DNA from: an uncultured Sutterella sp.
Lineage (GTDB): Bacteria; Pseudomonadota; Gammaproteobacteria; Burkholderiales; Burkholderiaceae_F
DNA: 13,011 nt
Assembly (NCBI GenBank): GCA_900552195.1
Contig: URYO01000017.1
Span: 1 to 13,011 of the forward strand
Reading direction: 5' to 3'
Under the pieces are notes generated by a model. That model made no database searches. It was not told the DNA's origin and worked only from the letters and a program-made list of their open reading frames with translations. Position numbers and translations under genes: made by a program. Numbering within the stretch: position 1 is the stretch's first letter; every line of letters starts with the position of its first letter. Shown here piece by piece: positions 6,740-13,011 of the stretch.

Positions 6740-6752
6740 AATGTGGTTGTTT

Positions 6753-7856
6753 ATGCAAACTCCGAAATTAAACGAAGTGAAGCAACAAGCCGGTTTTTCT
6801 TTGGAAGACATCAATATTGAAGGTTTCGCGCCGATGCCTTCACCGGCTGAGATCAAAAAGATGGCGCCTCTTACCGAAGCTGCTGCCGAGAACGTCAACA
6901 AGAGCAGAAATCAAATCAAGCAGATTTTGACGGGAGAAGATAACCGTTTGATGGTCATTACCGGTCCCTGCTCCATTCACGACCCGAAGGCGGCCCTGGA
7001 TTACGCTCAGCGTTTGGCCGAACTCTCAGAACACATCTCAGAGACAATCTTCCCGGTCATGCGCGTGTATTTCGAGAAGCCTAGAACGGTCGTCGGCTGG
7101 AAGGGGTACATCAACGACCCGGACATGAACAACTCTTTCAATATGGCAAAGGGTATGCTCAAGGCCCGTGAGCTCATGATCAAAATCAATGAGATGGGTC
7201 TGGCTGTTGCGACCGAAGCATTGGACCCGTTCGGTCCGCAGTACTTGGGCGAACTCGTCAGCTGGTATGCCATCGGTGCGCGCACAACCGAAAGCCAAAC
7301 CCACAGAGAAATGGCGAGCGGTCTGTCCGCTCCGGTCGGTTTTAAGAACGGCACCGACGGCCTTCTGGACAGCTCGATTAACGCCGTTAAAGCCAGCCGC
7401 CAAAGCCACTACTTCTTGGGTATCTATGAAAACGGCCAAAGCTCCATCATCAAGACCAAAGGCAATCGCTACAGCCACCTGGTGCTCCGCGGAGGCGGCG
7501 GACGTCCGAACTTTGATACCGTGAGCGTGATGCTGGCCGAGAAAGCCCTCAAGGATGCCGGCGTCGACTCCCGCATCGTTGTCGACTGCTCGCACGCCAA
7601 CAGCATGAAAAATCCCGACCTGCAGCCCTTCGTTTTGAACGACTGCATTACCCAGATTGTCAGTGGCAACAAATCGATTTGCGGCGTCATGCTGGAGAGC
7701 AACATTAACGCTGGCAATCAAAAGATTCCTGCCGATCTGTCTCAGCTTAAATACGGTGTCTCCGTCACCGATGCCTGCATTGACTGGGAAACCACCGAAC
7801 ATGCGTTGCGCATGACCAATCGCCGCCTTTTGGATAAGAAATTAAATGGTGAGTAA
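6753..7856 (+). CDS. aroG: 3-deoxy-7-phosphoheptulonate (DAHP) synthase, class I
   Basis: It condenses phosphoenolpyruvate and erythrose 4-phosphate to DAHP, the first step of the shikimate pathway. The protein resembles E. coli AroG/F/H throughout: GPCSIHDP (71-78), RVYFEKPRTVVGWKG, GARTTESQTHREMASGLS, PVGFKNGTDG, DCSHANS and TDACIDWE. The four metal ligands known in E. coli AroG (Cys61, His268, Glu302, Asp326) correspond to Cys73, His281, Glu315 and Asp340. I choose the ATG at 6753; an ATG at 6741 would add only MWLF and sits against a T-run. Neither has a clear Shine-Dalgarno. Which aromatic amino acid inhibits the enzyme cannot be told from sequence. It leads a probable four-gene operon, overlapping the next gene by 11 bases. 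Confidence 0.94.
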   Translation: MQTPKLNEVKQQAGFSLEDINIEGFAPMPSPAEIKKMAPLTEAAAENVNKSRNQIKQILTGEDNRLMVITGPCSIHDPKAALDYAQRLAELSEHISETIFPVMRVYFEKPRTVVGWKGYINDPDMNNSFNMAKGMLKARELMIKINEMGLAVATEALDPFGPQYLGELVSWYAIGARTTESQTHREMASGLSAPVGFKNGTDGLLDSSINAVKASRQSHYFLGIYENGQSSIIKTKGNRYSHLVLRGGGGRPNFDTVSVMLAEKALKDAGVDSRIVVDCSHANSMKNPDLQPFVLNDCITQIVSGNKSICGVMLESNINAGNQKIPADLSQLKYGVSVTDACIDWETTEHALRMTNRRLLDKKLNGE

Positions 7857-8202
7857 ACGCTTACTTTTGACTACTGCAGCGCTTGCTGCGTTGGCCTTAG
7901 CAGGATGTTCTTCCACGGGACCGCATTCTGCCTTTACTCCGCACGTCGATCGCGCCGGACTTGACCCGCTGCTGGATGCTCCTTTGCGTACAGAAACGGT
8001 ATGCAAGGGTGCGGGACTTTTTACCGCCGGCACCAAACTCGGCGGATTCTCGTTTGAATGCCCCGACCTGGACGTCGTTGCAACGTTGAACGAACTGCGC
8101 GACGCCGGCTGGCGCGTTGAGAAGATGCACATCGGCCGCCAGACAATTGAAAACGACGAAAGCGGCACTCCGCTCTCGGCAACGATTCGCAAAGTTTATT
8201 AA
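7846..8202 (+). CDS. Small predicted lipoprotein of unknown function
   Basis: The 118-residue product starts with a lipoprotein signal: MVSKR, then a hydrophobic stretch and the lipobox LALAGC, with Cys21 as the lipidated residue. The mature part is about 97 residues with two further cysteines (in TVCKGAG and FECPDLD) that could form a disulphide, and a compact C-terminal half beginning FSFECPDLDVVATLNELRDAGWR that looks folded. Ser22-Ser23 after the Cys does not match the Asp+2 inner-membrane retention signal, so outer-membrane sorting is likely. The ATG lies inside the last codons of aroG (11-base overlap) with a GTG one codon on; both lack a good Shine-Dalgarno, suggesting coupling to aroG. 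I do not recognise the family. Confidence 0.78.
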   Translation: MVSKRLLLTTAALAALALAGCSSTGPHSAFTPHVDRAGLDPLLDAPLRTETVCKGAGLFTAGTKLGGFSFECPDLDVVATLNELRDAGWRVEKMHIGRQTIENDESGTPLSATIRKVY

Positions 8203-8223
8203 TTTTCCATTGCGGAGGCTTCA

Positions 8224-10038
8224 GTGAACTCCTCTATCAGCAGCAGAGTGTCTGCATTACGTGTTTTTTTGAAAGATCACTGTCTCAACGGCTGGATCGT
8301 CCCGACGGCAGACCCTCATCTTTCCGAATACGTGGATGAACACTATGCCTTCCGCAAGTGGCTTTCGGGCTTCACGGGCTCTGCAGGATCTCTCTTAGTG
8401 ACTCAGGACGCCGCAGCGCTTGTCACCGACTCCCGCTACTGGGTTCAGGCCGAGCAGCAGCTCGAGGGCTCCGGCATTGAACTCGTTAAACTCAACCAAG
8501 GCTACGCCGCGGAGTCTGCCGACTGGTTTGCCGCGCACTTGATGGCCAACGACTGTGTCGGCATCAACTCCGAATTGATTTCCGGCAAAGACGCCAAGAA
8601 TTACGCCCGAGTTTTTGCCGAGAAACATCTTCATCTCTCGCTGGTTCGTCAGACGCCCGAAGAAACCATCTGGGAAGAAAGACCGGAACGCGCTGAAAAG
8701 CCGATCTTTGACCATACAGTTTCCCCGCGAAACCGAGAACAGAAACTTACCGCTCTGCGTGAGGTTCTCAAAAAAGAAGGTGCGGACTATCTGCTTACTT
8801 CGAAGCTCGACGATATCGCATGGATTTTTAACCTCCGCGGATCCGACGTTCCAAACAATCCCGTCTTCTACGCCTACGCCTTGATTCCGTCCAAGGGCAC
8901 TGCAACGCTTTTCATTAACGAAGAGAAAGTCCCTGCCAATCTGAGAGAGTTATTGTTCCGGAACGGTGTTGCTTTAGCTCCTTACCATTGTGTCGGCAAG
9001 ACGCTCGCCTCTCTTTCCTCAGGAACGGTGCTGGCTGACCCGGAAGAAATCAATGCGTCTTTGCTGTCTCACCTGCCGGAGCAGATCACTCAGCTGGAAT
9101 TGCCTAATCCTATTGAACGCATGAAAGCGCTCAAGACGCCCGAAGAGATCAATCTGATATCTGACGCCATGATCAAAGACGGTGTTGCCTTGGTGCGATT
9201 CTTTGCCTGGCTCGATCGCAATTTGGGCAAAGAAGAAATGACGGAACAGTCCCTCGCCGACAAGCTCCTTTTCTTCAGAAAATCTCTTCCGGGATATATT
9301 TCTCTGAGCTTTGAAACCATCTCTGCATTCGGCTCCAACGCCGCACTCCCCCACTATCAACCCGATAAGTCCGGAGGCGCCCAGATTAAGGGTAACGGCT
9401 TCCTTCTCATTGATTCCGGAGCTCAATTTCCCGAAGGTACAACCGACATCACCCGCACAAAATTGATCGGGAAAGCAACCGATCTGATGAAAGAAGATTA
9501 CACCGCCGTATTACGGGCAAACATACGTCTTGCGATGGCCGTATTTCCCGACGGTATTTCTTCACAATTATTAGATCCCTTAGCGCGTGAACCGATCTGG
9601 CAACATTTTGCTAATTTTGGGCATGGAACGGGCCACGGCGTCGGATTTTTCCTTAATGTTCACGAAGGGCCGCAGAGGATTAGTTACCCGCGGATAAGCC
9701 CTCGTTCCGATGCGTTTATCTCGAAAGAGACAGCAATGTCCGAAGGCATGGTGACCAGTGATGAACCCGGTATTTATCGTCCCGGCCGCTGGGGTATCCG
9801 CATTGAAAATTTAGTGGCGACCGAATTCGCAGAAGAAAATGAATTCGGACGTTTCTTGAAATTCAAAACACTAACTCTTTGTCCGATAGACCTTTCTGCC
9901 GTCATTCCGGAAAGGCTGCAGCCCGACGAAAAGAAATGGCTGAACGAGTACCACACTCTTGTCCGTCAGAAGGTGCTCCCGCACATTCATGACGAGCGCA
10001 CCATTGTGTGGCTCGTATGGAACACAAGAGAAATTTAA
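8224..10038 (+). CDS. Xaa-Pro aminopeptidase (aminopeptidase P, M24B), long form
   Basis: Aminopeptidase P removes an N-terminal residue that precedes proline. At 604 residues this is the long three-domain form resembling eukaryotic cytosolic APP1, not the ~440-residue E. coli PepP. Domain 1 shows the typical ADPHLSEY, WLSGFTGSAGSLLV and ALVTDSRYWVQAE. The C-terminal pita-bread domain carries all five dimetal ligands: Asp397 (LIDSGAQF), Asp408 (TTDITRT), His471 (HGTGHGVG), Glu514 (SDEPGIY) and Glu528 (RIENL); His467 is the adjacent conserved His. No signal peptide is seen, so it is cytoplasmic. Translation starts at GTG, supported by GGAGG (8214-8218) five bases upstream. It sits 21 bases after the lipoprotein gene and 3 bases before the YeiH gene. 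Confidence 0.93.
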   Translation: MNSSISSRVSALRVFLKDHCLNGWIVPTADPHLSEYVDEHYAFRKWLSGFTGSAGSLLVTQDAAALVTDSRYWVQAEQQLEGSGIELVKLNQGYAAESADWFAAHLMANDCVGINSELISGKDAKNYARVFAEKHLHLSLVRQTPEETIWEERPERAEKPIFDHTVSPRNREQKLTALREVLKKEGADYLLTSKLDDIAWIFNLRGSDVPNNPVFYAYALIPSKGTATLFINEEKVPANLRELLFRNGVALAPYHCVGKTLASLSSGTVLADPEEINASLLSHLPEQITQLELPNPIERMKALKTPEEINLISDAMIKDGVALVRFFAWLDRNLGKEEMTEQSLADKLLFFRKSLPGYISLSFETISAFGSNAALPHYQPDKSGGAQIKGNGFLLIDSGAQFPEGTTDITRTKLIGKATDLMKEDYTAVLRANIRLAMAVFPDGISSQLLDPLAREPIWQHFANFGHGTGHGVGFFLNVHEGPQRISYPRISPRSDAFISKETAMSEGMVTSDEPGIYRPGRWGIRIENLVATEFAEENEFGRFLKFKTLTLCPIDLSAVIPERLQPDEKKWLNEYHTLVRQKVLPHIHDERTIVWLVWNTREI

Positions 10039-10041
10039 AAC

Positions 10042-11064
10042 ATGACCACAGAAAAAGTTAGTTTGAAACACTGGCTGGAAACGCGCTGGCGCGGAACACT
10101 TATGGCCGTCATTATCGGCGCTGCCTCACTATTCGTCTCTGAGCACTACGGCGGTCCTGCTGTTTTGTTCGCTTTGTTAATCGGTATGGCTTTCCACTTC
10201 CTCTCAGAGGACCGGAGAACGCTTGCCGGTATTCATTTTTGCTCCACAACCGTTCTCCGATGGGGCGTAGGCCTATTAGGTGCCAAAATCACCGCGAGCC
10301 AGCTGGGACTCCTGTCTCCGGCCCTGCTTGCCATGATTATCGGCGGTGTGTTTGCCACACTACTCTTCGGCGCTTTCATTACCCGTTTTTCTAAGTGGCC
10401 GCTTACCGAAGGCACACTGGCTGCCGCCTCTACCGCTATTTGCGGTGCGTCTGCCGCTATTGCCTTAGCTGCCACATTCAACCATAAGCAGTTAAGAGAG
10501 CAGGCTCTGCTTGCTATCGTGGTCACGGTTACCGCCCTGTCCACCCTCGCTATGGTTCTTTATCCGTTCATCTCCGGATGGTGCGGCTTTGACCACATCG
10601 ATGCCGGCATCTTCTTAGGCGGTACCATTCACGACGTTGCACAGGTCGTGGGCGCCGGCGCCATGATCGGGCCGGACGCACTGGAAATCGCGAGCTTGAC
10701 AAAGATGATTCGTGTCGCTCTTCTGATCCCGATCCTCATCATCTTCATGTTTGTCTTTTCCTCTAAGGCACATCGCACTGAAGAAGAGAAAGCCAAGCCC
10801 TGGTACAAGAACATTCCGATGTTCCTGCTCGGCTTCATCGCTCTGGCCGCTTTGAACTGCACTGGAATTATTCCGACGAATGTCTCCAACACACTCGGCG
10901 AAATCTCCAGACTGTTCATTTTGATCTCCATTTCCGCCCTAGGCTTAAAGACTTCTTTGGGCAAACTTAAGGAAGTCGGCTGGACACCGATCGTTCTGAT
11001 GAGCATCGATACCGTCTTCCTCCTGCTGTGGGTCATCATCGGAATCTTCCTGATCCGCGGCTAA
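10042..11064 (+). CDS. YeiH-family (UPF0324) inner-membrane protein, putative sulfate exporter family
   Basis: The 340-residue protein is hydrophobic nearly throughout, with about nine or ten membrane segments. It has the YeiH/UPF0324 signature pieces: RWGVGLLGAKITASQL, AICGASAAIALAA and GGTIHDVAQVVGAGAMIG, followed by a hydrophilic loop near residues 245-258 (SSKAHRTEEEKAKPWY). The family is often labelled a putative sulfate exporter, but evidence for any substrate is thin. E. coli yeiH sits beside a LysR regulator; here it instead closes the aroG operon, three bases after the aminopeptidase gene and with only a poor Shine-Dalgarno, so translation is probably coupled. The strong terminator downstream marks the operon end. 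Confidence 0.88.
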   Translation: MTTEKVSLKHWLETRWRGTLMAVIIGAASLFVSEHYGGPAVLFALLIGMAFHFLSEDRRTLAGIHFCSTTVLRWGVGLLGAKITASQLGLLSPALLAMIIGGVFATLLFGAFITRFSKWPLTEGTLAAASTAICGASAAIALAATFNHKQLREQALLAIVVTVTALSTLAMVLYPFISGWCGFDHIDAGIFLGGTIHDVAQVVGAGAMIGPDALEIASLTKMIRVALLIPILIIFMFVFSSKAHRTEEEKAKPWYKNIPMFLLGFIALAALNCTGIIPTNVSNTLGEISRLFILISISALGLKTSLGKLKEVGWTPIVLMSIDTVFLLLWVIIGIFLIRG

Positions 11065-11093
11065 CTTAGTGCTTTAGTTTCATCTTTCTTCTT

Positions 11094-11129
11094 AGGACTC
11101 GGTTCGCTAGAATCGAGTCCTTATTTTTT
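11094..11129 (+). terminator. Strong rho-independent terminator after the YeiH gene
   Basis: AGGACTCGGTTC (11094-11105) pairs with GAATCGAGTCCT (11110-11121) over 12 positions with one G-T wobble around a four-base loop (GCTA), followed by TATTTTTT. It is the best terminator in the window and ends the aroG-lipoprotein-aminopeptidase-YeiH unit. Confidence 0.88.
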
Positions 11130-11171
11130 GCCTATTTCCTCCGGCACTCCTGTCTGCCGAACTGCCCGCTC

Positions 11172-11945
11172 ATGACCGTATTGAAAATCCTCTATCAAGA
11201 TGATGATCTTGTCGCCGTCTCAAAGCCAGAAAAGATGCTGACACATCGAACGGAGATTGCGAACGGCGACACTGAATTTGCTCTGCAGCTTCTGCGCGAT
11301 CAAATCGGACGCCGCGTGAATCCTGTCTACCGTCTTGACCGCGGCACTTCGGGCGTTTTGTTATTCGGCCTTAACAGCGAAATCGTTTCGGCGCTTAGTC
11401 AGCAAACTCATGAAACTTTCCATAAACGCTACTACGCAGTCGCACGCGGCTGGACACCGGAAGATATTGAAATCCGCCATGCACTAAAGCCCCCGGTTGA
11501 TCCCTACCTGAGAGTTCAGAAGACAGAAGCTCAAGACGCGCTCTCTTATCTTCATAAATTGGCAGAAGCCGAGGTACCCGTTCCTTCGGGAAAATTTGAT
11601 ACCACCCGCCTCTCCTTAGTTCTTCTAGAACTCGCTACCGGCAGGCGTCATCAGCTGAGACGACATCTCAAACATCTCGCACATCCGATCATCGGAGATG
11701 CGACTTACGGCAAAGGGCCTCTGAACCGCGCTCTTGCGGAGTATTTCGGCGGAGATCGTCTCCTTCTCCACTGCGGCCGAATCAGCTTCATCCATCCTCG
11801 GACTCAAAAACGACTCACCATTAAAGACCAGCCGAGCGGCCTTATGCTGCAGATCATTGAGCGTCTCAGATGGGGTAATTCTTTGCATGCTTCTTATTGT
11901 AAAGAATGGCATTTATTTGATTATTCAGATATTTTGCTAAAATAA
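11172..11945 (+). CDS. truC: RluA-family pseudouridine synthase, TruC-like (tRNA U65)
   Basis: TruC converts uridine 65 of tRNA to pseudouridine. The 257-residue protein follows E. coli TruC closely: LKILYQDDDLVAVSKP at the start, RDQIG, then RLDRGTSGVLLFGL with catalytic Asp56, KRYYAVARGW, the long insert ending VPVPSGKFDTTRLSLVLLEL, the RNA-contact block TGRRHQLRRHLKHLAHPIIGD, and LLLHCGRISFIHP. There is no S4 domain, as usual for TruC. The residue before Arg-Leu-Asp is Tyr53, where most RluA-type enzymes have His. The last 20 or so residues (HASYCKEWHLFDYSDILLK) come from a visibly AT-rich stretch. Shine-Dalgarno is poor, but the start fits the family N-terminus. Other RluA-family members are the alternative. 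Confidence 0.85.
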   Translation: MTVLKILYQDDDLVAVSKPEKMLTHRTEIANGDTEFALQLLRDQIGRRVNPVYRLDRGTSGVLLFGLNSEIVSALSQQTHETFHKRYYAVARGWTPEDIEIRHALKPPVDPYLRVQKTEAQDALSYLHKLAEAEVPVPSGKFDTTRLSLVLLELATGRRHQLRRHLKHLAHPIIGDATYGKGPLNRALAEYFGGDRLLLHCGRISFIHPRTQKRLTIKDQPSGLMLQIIERLRWGNSLHASYCKEWHLFDYSDILLK

Positions 11946-11971
11946 TGTCTGAAGAAGACCTTAATACTTTT

Positions 11972-11995
11972 AAGCCTTGAAATTAAAAGGCTTTG
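11972..11995 (+). terminator. Weak terminator candidate after truC
   Basis: AAGCCTT (11972-11978) pairs perfectly with AAGGCTT (11987-11993) around an eight-base loop. The run of Ts is only three long before GCG, so termination would be weak; it lies about 25 bases after the truC stop. Confidence 0.4.
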
Positions 11996-12062
11996 CGTTC
12001 CCACTCGCCGCAAATAAAACGGGAAATATTTGCGAAATCTTTTAAAAGAATGGGATTTATTT

Positions 12063-12091
12063 TTGTTTTAGATGGTTTTGAGTCGTATACT
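12063..12091 (+). promoter_or_regulatory. Promoter upstream of the PheC-like gene
   Basis: TTGTTT (12063-12068) and TATACT (12086-12091) are separated by 17 bases, a fair sigma-70 promoter, with a start site expected near 12098. It lies downstream of the earlier in-frame ATG at 11993, which supports the later start at 12128. A perfect 12-base palindrome, TCTTTTAAAAGA (12038-12049), lies just upstream of the -35 box. Confidence 0.55.
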
Positions 12092-12127
12092 GAGTCGATC
12101 AAACCTCGTTTAGGAGAACTTATAAAA

Positions 12128-12916
12128 ATGAAGCACGGAAAACTTGTCACTTCCATTTTGGTTTTATCCTTAGCTGCTGTGACTGCTGCATTTGCCAGCA
12201 TGGCAGAAGCCCGCTCCTTAGAACAAATTAAGGCCTCCGGCGAACTCTTAGTCGGTTCTACCGGCGATTACAAGCCGATGAGCTACCTCAACAAAGAAAC
12301 CGGGAAATACGAAGGCTTTGACGCAGAAATGGCACAGTCCCTGGCTAAGTACCTCGGCGTCAAACTCAAATATGTTCCGACAACTTGGAAGACCTTGCAG
12401 GCCGACACGATGGCCGATAAGTTTGACGTTGCCATGAGCGGCATTACCGTCACAGACGCTCGTAAGAAAGTCATGACCATGTCCGACGGTTATCTCACCT
12501 TTGGCAAGACGATTCTCGTCACTAAGAACAAGGCCGGTCAGTTCAAAGAATTGAACGACGTCAACCAGCCGACTGTTCGTGTCATGTACAACCCGGGCGG
12601 CACAAACGAAAAGTTTGCCAAGGAAATGACTCCGAAAGCTCAGCTCATGATGCATGAGCACAACGCCGAGATTCCGGGCTTGGTCGGTGAAGGCAAAGCC
12701 GATGTAATGATCACCGAAACGATGGAAGCTCGCCGCTACGCCAAGGACAATCCTAAAGTTGCTGCTCCTTTAGTCGACAAACCCTTCACAGAAAACCACT
12801 TCGGCGTTCTGATGAAACAGGGTTACCCAAAACTTGAAGCTGCCGTAAACGACTGGATGAAGACCATCAAGGCCAACGGCACCATGGCTAAGTGGGAAGA
12901 TCAATACATCAAATAA
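12128..12916 (+). CDS. Periplasmic type-3 solute-binding-fold protein, candidate cyclohexadienyl dehydratase
   Basis: A signal peptide (MKHGKL, a hydrophobic core, likely cleavage after AEA at 28) leads into a family-3 periplasmic binding fold: LEQIKASGELLVGSTGDYKPMSY, GFDAEMAQSLAKYLG, DVAMSGITVTDARKK and NPGGTNEKFAK. These blocks resemble Pseudomonas aeruginosa PheC, which turns prephenate into phenylpyruvate and arogenate into phenylalanine. Against the PheC sequence as I recall it, Trp87, Arg112, Asn160 and Glu200 line up at a constant offset of two with binding and catalytic residues, including the key Glu. An amino-acid ABC transporter binding protein is the alternative, but no permease or ATPase gene is visible. 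The start at 12128 is chosen for its AGGAG (12112-12116), the signal peptide and the upstream promoter. The protein is 262 residues. Confidence 0.85.
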   Translation: MKHGKLVTSILVLSLAAVTAAFASMAEARSLEQIKASGELLVGSTGDYKPMSYLNKETGKYEGFDAEMAQSLAKYLGVKLKYVPTTWKTLQADTMADKFDVAMSGITVTDARKKVMTMSDGYLTFGKTILVTKNKAGQFKELNDVNQPTVRVMYNPGGTNEKFAKEMTPKAQLMMHEHNAEIPGLVGEGKADVMITETMEARRYAKDNPKVAAPLVDKPFTENHFGVLMKQGYPKLEAAVNDWMKTIKANGTMAKWEDQYIK

Positions 12917-12933
12917 TCGCTATTTGAAGCATT

Positions 12934-12957
12934 AGCCAACTCCAGCGGCTTTTTATT
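12934..12957 (+). terminator. Likely terminator after the PheC-like gene
   Basis: AGCC (12934-12937) pairs with GGCT (12947-12950), with alternative pairing of AAGC (12927-12930) to GCTT (12948-12951), followed by TTTTATTATT. The stem is short but the T-rich tail and the position 18 bases after the stop fit a terminator. From here to 13011 no gene can be supported. Confidence 0.5.
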
Positions 12958-13011
12958 ATTTAAATGATCCCAGATGGTATTGGCACTAAACGAAGGATAT
13001 TTCTTTTTTTC

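Noticed and set aside
6741..6752. An aroG start at 6741 giving MWLF, read as a hint of Trp/Phe attenuation
   Set aside because: The codons lie after the hairpin and T-run, not before it as a leader peptide must, and they do not align with the family N-terminus. They are better seen as untranslated leader.
7038..7802. A 254-codon open frame on the minus strand across aroG
   Set aside because: It lies wholly antisense to a confidently assigned DAHP synthase whose motifs and metal ligands are intact. The translated product shows no recognisable domain, and such long antisense frames follow from codon bias in the sense gene.
11993..12127. A 45-residue N-terminal extension of the PheC-like protein
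   Set aside because: The signal peptide begins at the later ATG (12128), which has an AGGAG upstream, and a plausible promoter lies inside the extension.
12964..13011. A short open frame starting ATGATCCCAGAT at the right edge
   Set aside because: Only 16 codons are visible, there is no Shine-Dalgarno, and the residues suggest nothing recognisable.

Overview
The window reads as ordinary chromosomal DNA of a betaproteobacterium of middling GC, with dense genes and short gaps (none over about 220 bases). The rsfS-rlmH-maf order, a YhdE-type Maf, a TruC-type pseudouridine synthase, a PheC-like periplasmic protein and an FKBP next to an RhlE helicase suggest Burkholderiales, possibly a Sutterella/Parasutterella-like gut bacterium. 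That placement is inferred from gene content and recalled protein resemblance; no 16S or other marker is present. I see no insertion sequence, phage gene, CRISPR array, tRNA or rRNA.

Layout: (1) Bases 1-108 hold the start of a minus-strand membrane protein that runs off the left edge. (2) Bases 291-3803 form a plus-strand run: rsfS, rlmH and maf (ribosome silencing, 23S rRNA methylation, nucleotide house-cleaning), then a split pair of CHR-family (ChrA) membrane proteins and a pyridoxal kinase, closed by a terminator at 3824-3849. (3) A YcbL-like metallo-beta-lactamase-fold hydrolase at 3935-4549 has its own -10 box and terminator. (4) A cytoplasmic FKBP-type prolyl isomerase (minus strand, 4766-5179) converges on the hydrolase and diverges from (5) an RhlE-type DEAD-box RNA helicase (5316-6587). 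(6) Bases 6753-11064 look like a second operon: DAHP synthase, a small unknown lipoprotein overlapping the aroG stop, a long-form Xaa-Pro aminopeptidase P and a YeiH-family membrane protein, closed by a strong terminator at 11094-11129. (7) A TruC-like tRNA pseudouridine synthase (11172-11945) is followed by (8) a periplasmic type-3 solute-binding-fold protein (12128-12916) that keeps residues I recall as the catalytic set of cyclohexadienyl dehydratase (PheC).

Two links between genes stand out. The first step of aromatic amino acid synthesis (aroG) and a candidate periplasmic phenylalanine-forming dehydratase lie 5 kb apart. Genes for RNA and ribosome upkeep (rsfS, rlmH, rhlE, truC) are scattered through the window. 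I did not find a clearly new multi-gene system. The best leads are a terminator-like hairpin just before the aroG start, a hairpin that covers the Shine-Dalgarno of the first ChrA half, the unknown lipoprotein, and the enzyme-or-transporter question for the last gene.
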